Source: an uncultured Candidatus Actinomarina sp. (lineage in GTDB: Bacteria; Actinomycetota; Acidimicrobiia; Actinomarinales; Actinomarinaceae). From it: a DNA stretch of 64,000 nt. Shown here piece by piece: positions 45,691 to 55,620 of this stretch (position 1 is its first letter; every line of letters begins with the position of its first letter). The translations under genes were made by a program, and so were the position numbers. The notes under the pieces are model-generated. The model searched no databases. It had not been told where the DNA came from and saw nothing but the letters and a program-made list of their open reading frames with translations. Where the stretch lies: the NCBI GenBank assembly GCA_902555985.1, contig CACDUI010000001.1, positions 227,908-291,907 of the forward strand. Reading direction: 5' to 3'.

Positions 45691-45992
45691 TGAAAATTAA
45701 AAAAGGCGATACTGTAAAAATTATATCTGGAAAAGATGCAGGAAAAGAAGGTAAAGTGCTACAAGCATTTCCAAAAAAAGGAACTGTATTAGTTGAAGGT
45801 GTAAATATAAATAAAAAACATCAAAAGCCCCAAGGTCAAACGATGCAGGGGGGCGTTATTGACAAAAGTATGCCAATAAATGTATCTAATGTTGCTTTAA
45901 TAGTAAAAAAGAAGGCTGGAAGAGTTGGTTATAAATTTGATAAAAACGGAAAAAAATATAGAGTTTTAGCACAGACAGGTGATGAAGTATGA
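45690..45992 (+). CDS. rplX: Ribosomal protein L24
   Basis: A 100-residue assembly-initiator protein with an N-terminal KOW motif ([39 protein letters not shown]). GRVGYKF is the conserved end region. Overlaps rplE by 4 bp. Confidence 0.96.
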   Translation: MKIKKGDTVKIISGKDAGKEGKVLQAFPKKGTVLVEGVNINKKHQKPQGQTMQGGVIDKSMPINVSNVALIVKKKAGRVGYKFDKNGKKYRVLAQTGDEV

Positions 45993-46534
45993 TCCCTAGA
46001 ATTAAAGAGCAGTTTAATAATGAATTAAAGAAAAAAATAATGACTGACTTGCAATTAAAAAATGTTAATGAAATTCCAAGTCTTGATAAAATAATTATCA
46101 ATATTGGTGATGGCAAAGCTGCAACTGATGGAAGAGCTTTAGAATCAATGGTAAATGAATTAACTGCAATTTCAGGACAAAAGCCCGTAATTAGAAGAGC
46201 CAAAAAATCCATCGCTGGATTTAAAATCAGGGAAGGAATGCCAATCGGAACTTCAGTCACTTTGAGGGGGGACAGAATGTGGGAATTTTATGATAGATTT
46301 ATACAAGTTGTTGTTCCACGAATAAGAGACTTCAGAGGCTTTAACAAGAAATCTTTTGATGGTAACGGGAATTACACCTTAGGCCTAAATGAACAGTTAG
46401 TATTTCCGGAAGTAGAATATGACAAAGTTAGGGATATAAGAGGAATGAATATTACTATTTGTACTTCTGCTAACGATAACAACAAAGGTTATGTATTATT
46501 ACAAACGCTAGGATTTCCGTTTAGGGAGAATTAA
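45989..46534 (+). CDS. rplE: Ribosomal protein L5
   Basis: A 181-residue central-protuberance protein contacting 5S r[46 protein letters not shown] and [28 protein letters not shown] are conserved. Standard length. Confidence 0.97.
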   Translation: MIPRIKEQFNNELKKKIMTDLQLKNVNEIPSLDKIIINIGDGKAATDGRALESMVNELTAISGQKPVIRRAKKSIAGFKIREGMPIGTSVTLRGDRMWEFYDRFIQVVVPRIRDFRGFNKKSFDGNGNYTLGLNEQLVFPEVEYDKVRDIRGMNITICTSANDNNKGYVLLQTLGFPFREN

Positions 46535-46536
46535 TT

Positions 46537-46842
46537 ATGGCAAAAACAAGTAAAATAGTAAAAAATAATCAGAGAAAAAAAGCTATTTCCGTTTATTCAG
46601 AAAGACGGCAAGAACTTCTTAAAATTGTTAAGGATCCGAATACTTCTTATGACGAAAAGAGAGAAGCTCAAAAAAAGATTGCGAAAATGCCTCGGGATGC
46701 TTCAGCAACGAGACATAGAAACAGATGCGAGGTCACTGGGAGACCTAGAGGTACACTCAGAAAGTTTGGTATGTCAAGAAATACATTCAGAGACTTAGCA
46801 CTAAAAGGTGAGCTTCCTGGAATAAAGAAAGCTTCTTGGTAA
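46537..46842 (+). CDS. rpsN: Ribosomal protein S14, long zinc-free form
   Basis: A 101-residue S14. [49 protein letters not shown] (about residues 53-101) is the family end. It is the long, cysteine-poor type: only one Cys (C64) is present, where the short zinc type has CxxCx12CxxC. It sits in the usual spc position. Confidence 0.96.
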   Translation: MAKTSKIVKNNQRKKAISVYSERRQELLKIVKDPNTSYDEKREAQKKIAKMPRDASATRHRNRCEVTGRPRGTLRKFGMSRNTFRDLALKGELPGIKKASW

Positions 46843-46844
46843 AA

Positions 46845-47243
46845 ATGAATTCAGATCCAATTTCAGATTTTTTAACAAGAATAAGAAATGCTTCAATGGT
46901 TAACAAACCATCTGTGTCAGTTCCTCACTCTAGATTTAAATTAGAACTCTCAAAACTTTTTAAAGAAGAAGGGTACATAAGTGACGTTAAAGTATCTGGC
47001 GATGGTTCACATAAACAAATAGAAATTGATTTAAAATATTCTGAAAATGGTTCTCCTGTTCTTGCAGGATTAAACAGGCTTAGTAAGCCTGGAAGACGAC
47101 TTTATGTAGGCTCAGACTCACTTCCAAGAAACAATGGTGGATTAGGAACAGTAGTTGTTTCCACATCAAGAGGTCTGTTACCAGATTCTGAAGCAAGAAA
47201 AAGAAAATTAGGCGGAGAACTTATTTGTGAGGTATGGTCATGA
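46845..47243 (+). CDS. rpsH: Ribosomal protein S8
   Basis: A 132-residue protein from ATG 46845; a TTG 9 bp upstream lies inside rpsN and is less likely. SDPISDFLTRIRNASMVNKPSV opens it, and GLGTVVVSTSRGLLPDSEARKRKLGGELICEVWS closes it. Binds 16S rRNA and, in E. coli, represses the spc operon. Confidence 0.96.
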   Translation: MNSDPISDFLTRIRNASMVNKPSVSVPHSRFKLELSKLFKEEGYISDVKVSGDGSHKQIEIDLKYSENGSPVLAGLNRLSKPGRRLYVGSDSLPRNNGGLGTVVVSTSRGLLPDSEARKRKLGGELICEVWS

Positions 47244-47791
47244 GCAGAATAGGCAATAAACCAATAGAAATTCCTGAAAAAGTAGAAATAAAACTAGAAA
47301 ATAATTTAATAGTTGTAAAAGGTCCTAAAGGTGAGCTAACTACAGAAATAATTGACGAACGTATAAAGTTTGAGGTTAAAGAAAATGAATTAATTTTTTC
47401 TAGAACTTCAGAGGTTGCCGAAGTTAGAAGTTTGCATGGTCTTTATAGATCTCTAGTTGCAAATAATATTGAAGGTGTTTTAGAGGGATATAAAAAAACA
47501 CTACTTCTACAAGGCGTTGGACACAGAGCAACTTTAAAGGGAAATGACATTGAGATTTTATGTGGATTTTCTCATCCGGTAATTTTTAAAAAGATTGATG
47601 ATATAAATTTTGAAGTGCCAGACCAGAACACAATAATTGTATCTGGAATTGATAAAGCTTTGGTGGGACAAGCTGCAGCAAATATTAGAGCTATTAAGCC
47701 ACCTGAACCATATAAAGGTAAAGGAATTAGATATCAAGACGAGTATGTTAGAAGAAAAGCAGGTAAAGCTGCAGTTACAGCAGGAGCATAA
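47240..47791 (+). CDS. rplF: Ribosomal protein L6
   Basis: A 183-residue protein with two tandem L6 folds. MSRIGNKPIEIPEKVEI is the usual start, so ATG 47240 (ATGA overlap with rpsH) is used rather than ATG 47234. The end PEPYKGKGIRYQDEYVRRKAGKA is diagnostic. Confidence 0.96.
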   Translation: MSRIGNKPIEIPEKVEIKLENNLIVVKGPKGELTTEIIDERIKFEVKENELIFSRTSEVAEVRSLHGLYRSLVANNIEGVLEGYKKTLLLQGVGHRATLKGNDIEILCGFSHPVIFKKIDDINFEVPDQNTIIVSGIDKALVGQAAANIRAIKPPEPYKGKGIRYQDEYVRRKAGKAAVTAGA

Positions 47792-47800
47792 ATATAAGCT

Positions 47801-48148
47801 ATGAAAATTAAAGATAAAAGACAACATAGAAAAATAAGAATTAGAAAAAAAATAAATGGTACAGCTGCAGTACCACGTCTTGCTGTTTTTAAAAGTAATA
47901 ACAATATATATGTTCAAGCTATTGATGATTTGAAACAAAACACTATTGCATCTGCGAGTACGCTTTCTAAAGAAGTCAAAACAAAAAACCTTTCTACAGA
48001 AGCTTCAAAAGAAGTAGGGGAACTAATGGGTCAGAAATTAACTGATTTAAAAATTACTAAAGCAGTTTTTGATAGAGGTGGATATATATATCATGGCAGA
48101 GTTAAATCTCTAGCAGACGGAATAAGAGAAAAAGGAATAGAATTTTAA
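47801..48148 (+). CDS. rplR: Ribosomal protein L18
   Basis: A 115-residue 5S rRNA-binding protein. [34 protein letters not shown] and [28 protein letters not shown] are conserved. Shares its last base with rpsE. Confidence 0.97.
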   Translation: MKIKDKRQHRKIRIRKKINGTAAVPRLAVFKSNNNIYVQAIDDLKQNTIASASTLSKEVKTKNLSTEASKEVGELMGQKLTDLKITKAVFDRGGYIYHGRVKSLADGIREKGIEF

Positions 48149-48699
48149 TGGCTGAATTAGAACTCCAAGAAAGCGTAATACACATTAATAGAGTTGCAAA
48201 AGTAGTAAAGGGTGGTCGTAACTTTGCATTTACTGCACTTGTTGCAGTTGGCGATGGAAATGGAAAAGCTGGTATTGGATATGGAAAAGGTCGTGAGGTT
48301 CCTTTAGCTATTCAAAAAGCCATAGAAGATGCAAAAAAAAACATACAAGATATCCCAATGGCAGGCTCAACAATTGTTCATTCTATAATTGGTAAGCATG
48401 GTTCATCAAGAGTACTCCTAAAGCCCGCTGCTCCTGGTACTGGGGTTATTGCAGGTGGCGCGGCTAGACAGGTTTTGGAAGTTGCAGGGGTTAAAGATAT
48501 ATTAGCAAAATCATTAGGCTCACCAACACATCTAAATGTTGCCAAAGCAACAATTAATGGATTGCTTAGCCAACGGACACCAGATATCGTTGCTGGACTT
48601 AGAGGTAAGAAACCTTCTGAAGTTGCACCCCCTGGTCTAGTGGCTGCTTACGAAAAAACTAAAGCTGAAAAAAAGGTGAAAGTAGCTGATGAAAGTTAA
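48148..48699 (+). CDS. rpsE: Ribosomal protein S5
   Basis: A 183-residue accuracy protein. [47 protein letters not shown] (about residues 11-57) and [23 protein letters not shown] are conserved. The spectinomycin loop appears wild type. A short charged tail follows the core. Confidence 0.97.
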   Translation: MAELELQESVIHINRVAKVVKGGRNFAFTALVAVGDGNGKAGIGYGKGREVPLAIQKAIEDAKKNIQDIPMAGSTIVHSIIGKHGSSRVLLKPAAPGTGVIAGGAARQVLEVAGVKDILAKSLGSPTHLNVAKATINGLLSQRTPDIVAGLRGKKPSEVAPPGLVAAYEKTKAEKKVKVADES

Positions 48700-48868
48700 A
48701 ATTACATTAAGAAGAAGTTTAATTGGACAAAAGCCAAAAGCTAAAGAAACCGTGAGAAGCTTAGGTTTAAAAAAAATTAACTCATCAACTGAAAGAGAAA
48801 TCAACCCAATGATTCAAGGAATGTTAAATAAAATAGAACATTTGGTTGAAATAGAGGAAATTAATTAA
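48689..48868 (+). CDS. rpmD: Ribosomal protein L30
   Basis: A 59-residue protein: [20 protein letters not shown] and [12 protein letters not shown] are the L30 signature. The start overlaps the end of rpsE by 11 bp, and the stop abuts the rplO ATG. It is in the expected position between rpsE and rplO. Confidence 0.95.
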   Translation: MKVKITLRRSLIGQKPKAKETVRSLGLKKINSSTEREINPMIQGMLNKIEHLVEIEEIN

Positions 48869-49318
48869 ATGAAAAAACTAAGATACCATCATTTAAAACC
48901 AACTCCTGGATCTACTAAGCAAAAATTAAGAAAAGGAAGAGGCGAATCAGGAAAAAGAGGCAAAACTGCAGGTAGAGGTACTAAAGGTACTGGTGCAAGA
49001 AAAACCGTTCCAGCATATTTTGAAGGAGGCCAGATACCTCTTTACAGACGTATTCCAAAAGTTAGAGGTATTGGCAATGCCCCAAAAATGTCCTATGTTG
49101 TTGTCAATTTAAACGTATTAGCAGAAAAAAACATAGAAGGAGAAGTAACTCCTGATATCCTAAGAGAAATGGGATTAACAAGAAAAAAAGGTTTAGTTAA
49201 AATTTTAGGAGATGGAGAAATTACAAAGAAAATTGAACTTAAAGTTCACGCTATAAGCGAAGTTGCTAGAGGCAAAATTGAAAGTGCTGGCGGTTCTGTA
49301 GAGATTATTAAAGAGTAA
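48869..49318 (+). CDS. rplO: Ribosomal protein L15
   Basis: A 149-residue assembly protein. The Gly/Arg-rich N-terminus KLRKGRGESGKRGKTAGRGTKGTGAR precedes YFEGGQIPLYRRIPKVRG. The C-terminal fold ends VEIIKE. It is followed by secY after 2 bp. Confidence 0.96.
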   Translation: MKKLRYHHLKPTPGSTKQKLRKGRGESGKRGKTAGRGTKGTGARKTVPAYFEGGQIPLYRRIPKVRGIGNAPKMSYVVVNLNVLAEKNIEGEVTPDILREMGLTRKKGLVKILGDGEITKKIELKVHAISEVARGKIESAGGSVEIIKE

Positions 49319-49320
49319 AT

Positions 49321-50634
49321 ATGCAATTATCTATTTTTAGATACATTTTTAAAATTCCAGATTTAAGAAAAAGAATCTTTTTTACTCTTTTCATGTTTGC
49401 AGTTTATAGATTAGGTGCTGCTGTACCTGTCCCAGGGGTTGATCTTGATGCTGTTCAGAGACTTACTGATTCTGGATCACAAGCCGGTATATATGGACTC
49501 TTAAATTTATTTTCTGGGGGAGCTTTAGAAACATTTTCAGTTTTTGCTCTTGGAATTATGCCATATATAACAGCTAGTATTATTTTACAATTATTAACTG
49601 TCGTTATACCTAGATTACAAAAACTTCAAGAAGAAGGTGAATCTGGAAGAAAAGTGATTACTCAATGGACTAGATATATAACTGTTGTTTTAGCATTATT
49701 ACAATCCACAGCTTTAACTTATCTTTTTTCGAGAGGAAGTTTGACAGGAGGAATTTCTCTAATTCCAAATTATACACCGTCTAGAGTTGGGTTAATAGTT
49801 TTAACAATGACTGCTGGGACGGCATTTATCATGTGGATAGGAGAGCTTATTTCGCAAAGAGGAGTTGGTAACGGTATGTCTTTAATAATCTTTGCAAGCA
49901 TAGTAAGCCAATTACCTTCACAGTTTGGAAGCTCTTATCAGGTCACTGCTGGACAAGGCAGAGTTGGTCAATTTGCTTTCCTTATGGTTATGTTTATTTT
50001 GATGATTGTTGGAATAATATATGTTGAACAAGGACAACGTCGGATTCCAATTCAATTTGCAAAAAGAGTAAGAGGTAGAAAAGTTATGGGAGGACAAAGT
50101 ACATACATACCTATCAAAGTTAATAGTGCGGGTGTTATTCCGGTTATCTTTGCAACAAGTATTTTATTTTTTCCAGCCTTAGTAGCTACTTCCTTACCAC
50201 AAGACAATAATGTAACAGCCGCTATAAGGAATTGGATTGACATAAATTTAGCTAATTCTCAAGGAACAACATGGTTTTATGTATTTTTCCTTGGTATGTT
50301 AATTATTTTCTTTACATATTTTTATACAACTATTCAATTTGATCCAGTTCGTCAGTCTGACATGATCAGAAGACAAGGTGGTTTTGTTCCTGGCGTAAGG
50401 CCTGGTATATCAACTACAAATTATTTATCTCATATAATCAATAGAATTACTCTTCCAGGCTCTGTATTTTTAGCTTCAGTAGCAGTACTTCCTTCAATCG
50501 CATCTGTAATTTGGGACATACCCCTTGGTTTTAGCGGTATATCAATTCTTATAACGGTTGGTGTTGCACTTGAAACGATGAAACAAATTGAAAGTCAACT
50601 CAGCATGCGTAACTATGAAGGATTTATTGATTGA
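49321..50634 (+). CDS. secY: Preprotein translocase channel SecY
   Basis: A 437-residue ten-helix channel. FRIPDLRKRI-type N-terminus, PGVDLDAVQR, the plug region FNLFSGGALETFSVFALGIMPYITASIILQLL and cytoplasmic loop 5 (RRIPIQFAKRVRGRKVMGGQSTYIPIKVN) are present. It works with SecE encoded at 25.3 kb and closes the spc ribosomal genes. Confidence 0.97.
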   Translation: MQLSIFRYIFKIPDLRKRIFFTLFMFAVYRLGAAVPVPGVDLDAVQRLTDSGSQAGIYGLLNLFSGGALETFSVFALGIMPYITASIILQLLTVVIPRLQKLQEEGESGRKVITQWTRYITVVLALLQSTALTYLFSRGSLTGGISLIPNYTPSRVGLIVLTMTAGTAFIMWIGELISQRGVGNGMSLIIFASIVSQLPSQFGSSYQVTAGQGRVGQFAFLMVMFILMIVGIIYVEQGQRRIPIQFAKRVRGRKVMGGQSTYIPIKVNSAGVIPVIFATSILFFPALVATSLPQDNNVTAAIRNWIDINLANSQGTTWFYVFFLGMLIIFFTYFYTTIQFDPVRQSDMIRRQGGFVPGVRPGISTTNYLSHIINRITLPGSVFLASVAVLPSIASVIWDIPLGFSGISILITVGVALETMKQIESQLSMRNYEGFID

Positions 50635-51188
50635 GCAATTTAGTAATTTTTCTAGGTCCTCCTGGAGCTGGAAAAGGAACTCAAGCAGCAAAAATATCTA
50701 AAGAAAAAAATCTTGCTCATATTTCTACCGGCGATATGCTTCGTGAACATGTGAGTAACGGAACTGAGCTAGGCAATATGGCAAAAACTTTACTCGATCA
50801 AGGTAAGCTAGTACCAGACTCTCTTGTAATTGAAATGCTGATTGAAAGACTTAATTCTGACGATTGCAAAAATGGAGCAATACTTGATGGTTTTCCTAGA
50901 ACAATTGCTCAAGCCGAAAGTCTTGACGAAATTAGTAATCAATTCAAAATATCTAAAGTAATTGTTTTTGACGCTAATCATGAGGAGTTAGTTAGAAGAA
51001 TACTATATAGGGGTGAGACTAGTGGAAGAAGTGACGATACAGAGGAATCTATTAGTGTAAGACTTAAAGTCTACGAACTTGATACAGCACCACTAATTGA
51101 TCATTACAAGCAAAAAAACCTTGTCGTAAATATTAATGCTATTGGAGAAGTAGATAATATTTATAACTTAATTTCAGGAGAATTCTAA
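50631..51188 (+). CDS. adk: Adenylate kinase, short-lid form
   Basis: A 185-residue enzyme interconverting ATP, ADP and AMP. The P-loop is GPPGAGKGTQ, the AMP site STGDMLREHV and DGFPRT. The lid is short (RGETSGRSDDTEESISVRL) and has no zinc cysteines, the form usual in Actinobacteria. It starts at TTG 50631 overlapping the secY stop by 4 bp. Confidence 0.95.
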   Translation: MSNLVIFLGPPGAGKGTQAAKISKEKNLAHISTGDMLREHVSNGTELGNMAKTLLDQGKLVPDSLVIEMLIERLNSDDCKNGAILDGFPRTIAQAESLDEISNQFKISKVIVFDANHEELVRRILYRGETSGRSDDTEESISVRLKVYELDTAPLIDHYKQKNLVVNINAIGEVDNIYNLISGEF

Positions 51189-51196
51189 ACACAAAT

Positions 51197-51964
51197 ATGC
51201 TTACTTATAAATCTTCTGAGGACTTTCAAAAAATGATTAAGGCTGGGAAAGTTGTTTCAAATATACATTACGAAATATTTAATAATACCAAGCCAGGAAT
51301 GATACTTAAAGACTTAGATGATATTGCAAAAAGTATTGTGGAAAAATCAAATGTAAAATCTAGCTTTTTTGGCTACACACCACCTGGGCATGAACCATAT
51401 CCTGCTTTTATTTGTGCCTCACCAAATGATGCAATTGTTCATGGAATTCCCAACAATACTCTCATTGAAGAGGGTGACGTTATTTCAATAGATGTTGGTG
51501 TTTCTTATGAGGGCTATCATGCTGATGCCGCTTTTACCTATGGTGTTGGTGAAATTTCCGATGAAGATAGATTTCTAATAGAGACTACTAAACACGCACT
51601 AAGTGAAGCAGTAAAACTAGTCAAAGATGGCCAAAAATTAGGTACGATAGGACACAAAATTGACAAAATAGCTACAAAAAAGAACTTAGGAAATGTAAAA
51701 AATTATGTTGGTCATGGCATTGGACAGGAAATGCATGAAGAGCCCCAAGTCCCTCACTACGGTAAGAAAAATACAGGATTTGAATTGAAGACGGGAATGG
51801 CGATTTGTATTGAGCCTATGTTTAATTTAGGCTCTGAAGAAACAATGGTTGATAAAGATGGCTGGACTGTTAAGACTATTGATGGTCAAAAATCAGCACA
51901 CTGGGAACATACTATTGGATTAACTGAGGAAGGAACCCGTGTTTTTACTGAAAACTTATTTTAA
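51197..51964 (+). CDS. map: Methionine aminopeptidase type I
   Basis: A 255-residue enzyme removing N-terminal Met. The two-metal ligands are in DVGVSYEGYHADAAFTY (two Asp), GHGIGQEMHEEP (His), CIEPMFNLG (Glu) and WEHTIGLTEEG (Glu). VHGIPNN holds the substrate histidine. It has no N-terminal SH3-binding extension. Standard secY-adk-map order. Confidence 0.96.
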   Translation: MLTYKSSEDFQKMIKAGKVVSNIHYEIFNNTKPGMILKDLDDIAKSIVEKSNVKSSFFGYTPPGHEPYPAFICASPNDAIVHGIPNNTLIEEGDVISIDVGVSYEGYHADAAFTYGVGEISDEDRFLIETTKHALSEAVKLVKDGQKLGTIGHKIDKIATKKNLGNVKNYVGHGIGQEMHEEPQVPHYGKKNTGFELKTGMAICIEPMFNLGSEETMVDKDGWTVKTIDGQKSAHWEHTIGLTEEGTRVFTENLF

Positions 51965-52030
51965 TTTTGTGTTTGTAATAGTTTCAAATCGCACTAATCT
52001 AGTAAATCGGTCACATAATCAAGGCTAATT

Positions 52031-52255
52031 TTGGTAGAAAACGAAAAAAACATAATTAAAGTTCAAGGAACAGTTATGGAGACCCTACCAAACGCTTCTT
52101 TTAAGGTGCAACTTGAAAGCGGTGCAGAGATACTGGCACATGTGTCAGGAAAAATGAGAATGAGGTACATTAGAATTTTACCAGGGGACACTGTTGAGAT
52201 GGAAGTCTCACCTTATGATCCCACAAGAGGTAGGATAATTTGGAGACATAAATGA
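52031..52255 (+). CDS. infA: Translation initiation factor IF-1
   Basis: A 74-residue OB-fold protein blocking the A site during initiation. [56 protein letters not shown] (about 8-63) is conserved. It starts at TTG 52031. The stop overlaps the rpmJ ATG. Confidence 0.96.
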   Translation: MVENEKNIIKVQGTVMETLPNASFKVQLESGAEILAHVSGKMRMRYIRILPGDTVEMEVSPYDPTRGRIIWRHK

Positions 52256-52368
52256 AAGTTAAATCCAGCATAAAAAAGAGAGGCCCTAACGATCAAATCG
52301 TTAGAAGAAAAGGCAAGCTCTATGTTATTAATAAAAGAAACCCTCGCCATAAACAAAGGCAAGGTTAA
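52252..52368 (+). CDS. rpmJ: Ribosomal protein L36, zinc-free form
   Basis: A 38-residue protein, [20 protein letters not shown] followed by [18 protein letters not shown]. The three cysteines of the zinc type (CxxC and the later Cys) are all replaced. It occupies the canonical infA-rpmJ-rpsM position, where a zinc form is more usual. Confidence 0.95.
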   Translation: MKVKSSIKKRGPNDQIVRRKGKLYVINKRNPRHKQRQG

Positions 52369-52374
52369 TTTTTA

Positions 52375-52752
52375 ATGGCACGTATTTCAGGCATAGATAT
52401 TCCTAGAGAAAAAAGAGTTATTGCATCACTGCAATACATTCATGGCGTTGGAGCAAAAAGAGCAGAAGATATTTGTACAGATTTAAAAATAGATCAGAGT
52501 ACTAGAGTAAGTAACTTAACCAATGATGAAGTTGCACAAATAAGAAAATATATTGAAGCAAATTACAGAGTAGAGGGTGACCTTAGACGAGATGTATCTC
52601 AAAATATTAGAAGAAAAACTGAAATAGGAACTTATCAAGGTTTAAGACATAGAAAAGGACTACCAGTTAGGGGTCAAAGAACTCATACTAATGCTAGGAC
52701 ACGTAAAGGCCCTAGGTTTGCTATTGCTGGCAAAAAGAAAGCTTTGAAATAA
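52375..52752 (+). CDS. rpsM: Ribosomal protein S13
   Basis: A 125-residue head protein. [33 protein letters not shown] opens it, and the basic tail [24 protein letters not shown] end contacts P-site tRNA. First ribosomal gene of the alpha group after rpmJ. Confidence 0.97.
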   Translation: MARISGIDIPREKRVIASLQYIHGVGAKRAEDICTDLKIDQSTRVSNLTNDEVAQIRKYIEANYRVEGDLRRDVSQNIRRKTEIGTYQGLRHRKGLPVRGQRTHTNARTRKGPRFAIAGKKKALK

Positions 52753-53135
52753 TGGCTGATCAAAAAACAAAAAAGAAAGTCAAAAAAAATGTACCTTCAG
52801 GAGTTGCACATATAAAAGCAAGTTTCAATAATACGATAATAAATATTTCTAACCCCTCTGGAGAAACTATTGTTTGGACTTCCGGTGGATCTGTAGGATT
52901 TAAGGGTTCAAGAAAATCAACACCTTATGCAGCACAAGTAGCAGCTGAAGAAGCTGTTAGAAGAGCTACAGAGTATGGTGTTCAAAAATTAGACATAATT
53001 ATTAGTGGTACTGGCGCAGGTAGAGAAACTGCTGTTAGAACTTTGCAAAATATGGGTATGGATGTTGGAACTATTAAAGACATTACTCCTACACCGCATA
53101 ATGGTTGTAGGCCAAAGAAAAGAAGAAGAGGATAA
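52752..53135 (+). CDS. rpsK: Ribosomal protein S11
   Basis: A 127-residue platform protein. [46 protein letters not shown] and [18 protein letters not shown] are conserved. Shares single-base junctions with rpsM and rpsD. Confidence 0.97.
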   Translation: MADQKTKKKVKKNVPSGVAHIKASFNNTIINISNPSGETIVWTSGGSVGFKGSRKSTPYAAQVAAEEAVRRATEYGVQKLDIIISGTGAGRETAVRTLQNMGMDVGTIKDITPTPHNGCRPKKRRRG

Positions 53136-53749
53136 TGGCTAGATATACCGGACCCAGAGTAAGAGTTTCGAGAAGAATAGGTTTCAACGTCTTTGAAAAT
53201 AGAAAAGGTGATAAAGCATTGCAAGATAGGCCATATCCACCAGGTGAAAATGGCAGAAAAAGAGTTAGAGAAACAGATTATGGAACTCAACTAAAAGAAA
53301 AACAAAAAGTACGTTATATGTATGGTGTTTTGGAAAAACAATTTAGAAACTATTACAAAGAGGCTACAAGGATGCCTGGTATTACAGGTGAAAATCTATT
53401 GATACTTTTGGAGTCAAGATTAGACAATGTAATATATAGAGCTGGATTTGCATCAACTAGACCTCAAGCTAGGCAACTTGTATCTCATAGGCATTTTAAA
53501 ATTAACGGTAAGTTCGTAGATGTACCCTCATATAAAGTTAAGTCTGGAGATACTATTGAAATTAAAGATGCAAGTAAAGATTTAATAATTATTCAACACA
53601 CTATAGATACTGGACAGGACAACGTAGTACCTAGCTGGCTAGATGTAGATAATAAAAAGAAATCTGTAAAAATTAATGCGGAACCTGCAAGAGGAGATGC
53701 TAGTTCACAGATTGAAGAACAATTAATAGTAGAACTTTATTCGAAGTAA
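53135..53749 (+). CDS. rpsD: Ribosomal protein S4, zinc-free form
   Basis: A 204-residue assembly protein. [39 protein letters not shown] and the S4 RNA-binding domain (LLESRLDNVIYRAGFASTRPQARQLVSHRHFKINGK) are present. The N-terminal region has no cysteines, so it lacks the zinc-binding CxxC motifs of the alternative form. Confidence 0.96.
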   Translation: MARYTGPRVRVSRRIGFNVFENRKGDKALQDRPYPPGENGRKRVRETDYGTQLKEKQKVRYMYGVLEKQFRNYYKEATRMPGITGENLLILLESRLDNVIYRAGFASTRPQARQLVSHRHFKINGKFVDVPSYKVKSGDTIEIKDASKDLIIIQHTIDTGQDNVVPSWLDVDNKKKSVKINAEPARGDASSQIEEQLIVELYSK

Positions 53750-53769
53750 GCATTTGAGAGGAGAATAAA

Positions 53770-54729
53770 ATGTTAATGCTGCAAAGACCGGAGATTACCC
53801 AAGAAAATCTTGGAAAAAACAGAACACAATTTATAATTGAGCCACTTGAGCCAGGCTTTGGTTTGACTTTAGGCAATACAATGAGAAGAGCTTTACTCTC
53901 CCGGGTTCCTGGAGTTGCTGTTACTGGAATCAAAATAGATGGGGTAAACCATGAATTTACATCGATACCTGGTGTTGTTGAGGATGTTCTCGATCTACTG
54001 CTAAATCTTAAAAGACTTGTTCTCAAAGTTGATGATCAAGAAAATCATACATTAACTGTTAAAGCTAAAGGTCCTGGAGATGTTCTTGCAGCACAAATAC
54101 AGTGTCCGGCCGGAGTTGAAGTTGTAAATACAGATTTAAAAGTCTGTACTCTTTCAGATAGCTCGACTTTAGATATGGAAGTATCAATTGCACATGGAGT
54201 TGGATATAGACTTGCTGATAAGAATAAGACAAGTGATTCAAGCTTTATACCTATTGATTCTATCTTTTCTCCAATTGTAAAAGTAAGCTATGGTGTATCT
54301 CCAACACAGGTTGGCCAGGTAACTGACTATGACAAGTTGACCCTTGATGTAGAAACAGATGGTTCTATTGAACCAAGTGAAGCTATATCATCAGTTGGTA
54401 AAACACTCGGTGAATTGTGGAAGTTATTTGCTGACATTGATGAAGGTGTTGGATTAGAACTAGGTGAATTAACTATCTCTGAAGGAAGCTCGCCAGATTT
54501 ATCACTATCTGTAGACGCTTTAGACCTTTCTGAAAGACCAAGAAACTGTCTTGGAAGAGAAAACATTACAACAGTAGGTCAAATTTTAGAATATACAGAA
54601 GACGACTTGCTCAATTTAACTAACTTTGGTCAAAAAAGCTTAGATGAACTTGTCGCAAAACTTGATGAATTGGGGCTCAGTCTACCAACAAGTTCTGACC
54701 TTGATTCAGGAGATATGGCAGATGCCTAA
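53770..54729 (+). CDS. rpoA: RNA polymerase alpha subunit
   Basis: A 319-residue assembly subunit. The N-terminal dimer domain has [36 protein letters not shown]. The C-terminal domain has [22 protein letters not shown] and [21 protein letters not shown], contacting UP elements and activators. An ATG six bases on is an alternative start. Overlaps rplQ by 8 bp. Confidence 0.97.
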   Translation: MLMLQRPEITQENLGKNRTQFIIEPLEPGFGLTLGNTMRRALLSRVPGVAVTGIKIDGVNHEFTSIPGVVEDVLDLLLNLKRLVLKVDDQENHTLTVKAKGPGDVLAAQIQCPAGVEVVNTDLKVCTLSDSSTLDMEVSIAHGVGYRLADKNKTSDSSFIPIDSIFSPIVKVSYGVSPTQVGQVTDYDKLTLDVETDGSIEPSEAISSVGKTLGELWKLFADIDEGVGLELGELTISEGSSPDLSLSVDALDLSERPRNCLGRENITTVGQILEYTEDDLLNLTNFGQKSLDELVAKLDELGLSLPTSSDLDSGDMADA

Positions 54730-55072
54730 ACCTACTAAAGGTAAAAGACTTGGTGGTTCTTCTTCACATGAGGATCAAATAATTAGTAATTTGATAAGCG
54801 CTTTGATTGAGCATGAAAAAATTGAGACTACTGTTACAAAAGCAAAAACAGTTAAGCCTTATGCTGAAAAAGTAATAACTAAAGCAAAAAGTGGCACCCT
54901 TCATGATCGAAGACAAGTATTAAAAATGATTCAAAACAAATCTGTTGTTGCGAAGCTATTTGATGAAATTGGTCCAAAGTATGAAGATAGAAACGGTGGA
55001 TATACAAGAATTACAAGAACAACTTATAGACAAGGTGATGGCACAGAGCTAGCTGTATTAGAACTAGTTTAG
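54722..55072 (+). CDS. rplQ: Ribosomal protein L17
   Basis: A 116-residue tunnel-exit protein. The start is ATG 54722 inside the end of rpo[21 protein letters not shown] matches the family start. [31 protein letters not shown] follows. An upstream in-frame extension would lie within rpoA and is not supported. Confidence 0.96.
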   Translation: MPKPTKGKRLGGSSSHEDQIISNLISALIEHEKIETTVTKAKTVKPYAEKVITKAKSGTLHDRRQVLKMIQNKSVVAKLFDEIGPKYEDRNGGYTRITRTTYRQGDGTELAVLELV

Positions 55073-55074
55073 AT

Positions 55075-55620
55075 TTGAATTCACTAAAAGATATCTGGTT
55101 ACAATTTCAAAAATTTATTCGATTGGACCAAGACGTGTTTATTAGATTTAGTAATGACAGGTATGAATCTGGGAATGCACTAATTGTTGTCTTATTAAGT
55201 TTATTAAGTATTTATCTTCCATTTATTTTTAATTCTACTTCAGTAAACATAAGTGATATTGTATTTTATGGCTTAGTTGACGGAGTATTTGCATGGCTAT
55301 TTGCAACTTTAGCTGTTTGGTTTTTGATTACTAGAGCATTTAATACAATACTGGAGATCACAAATCTTTTGGTGTTTACTGGTTACACGCATGGAATATT
55401 AGGTCTTTTTGGTTTATTTATATTAATGAATAACTATATTTCAATTCCTCAAAATGTATTACAAATTTTAACTTTAATTATATTTGGGTGGATGTATTTC
55501 GTTTTGACAAAAGCACTTTCAGTAGCTTTTCTACTTGAAAAGAGAATAGCTAGCATATCATCAGTAACCTATCTGTTTATATTAATATTTTTCTCAGATC
55601 CTATTCGTATATTTGTTTAA
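55075..55620 (+). CDS. Polytopic membrane protein, Yip1-like
   Basis: A 181-residue protein with about five transmembrane helices and a short cytoplasmic N-terminus. Overall shape resembles the Yip1/YIP1-domain proteins, but no firm motif was matched. It starts at TTG 55075 two bases after rplQ and touches truA directly, so it is cotranscribed with translation genes. Its role is unknown; it has no catalytic residues that stand out. Confidence 0.72.
   Translation: MNSLKDIWLQFQKFIRLDQDVFIRFSNDRYESGNALIVVLLSLLSIYLPFIFNSTSVNISDIVFYGLVDGVFAWLFATLAVWFLITRAFNTILEITNLLVFTGYTHGILGLFGLFILMNNYISIPQNVLQILTLIIFGWMYFVLTKALSVAFLLEKRIASISSVTYLFILIFFSDPIRIFV

Noticed and set aside
51965..52030. Possible separate promoter before infA
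   Set aside because: TTGTAA and TAATCT can be paired at 16 bp, but the match is weak in AT-rich DNA and was not strong enough to list.
54644..54721. 26-codon N-terminal extension of rplQ
   Set aside because: It lies in another frame of rpoA and does not match the L17 start; ATG 54722 does.
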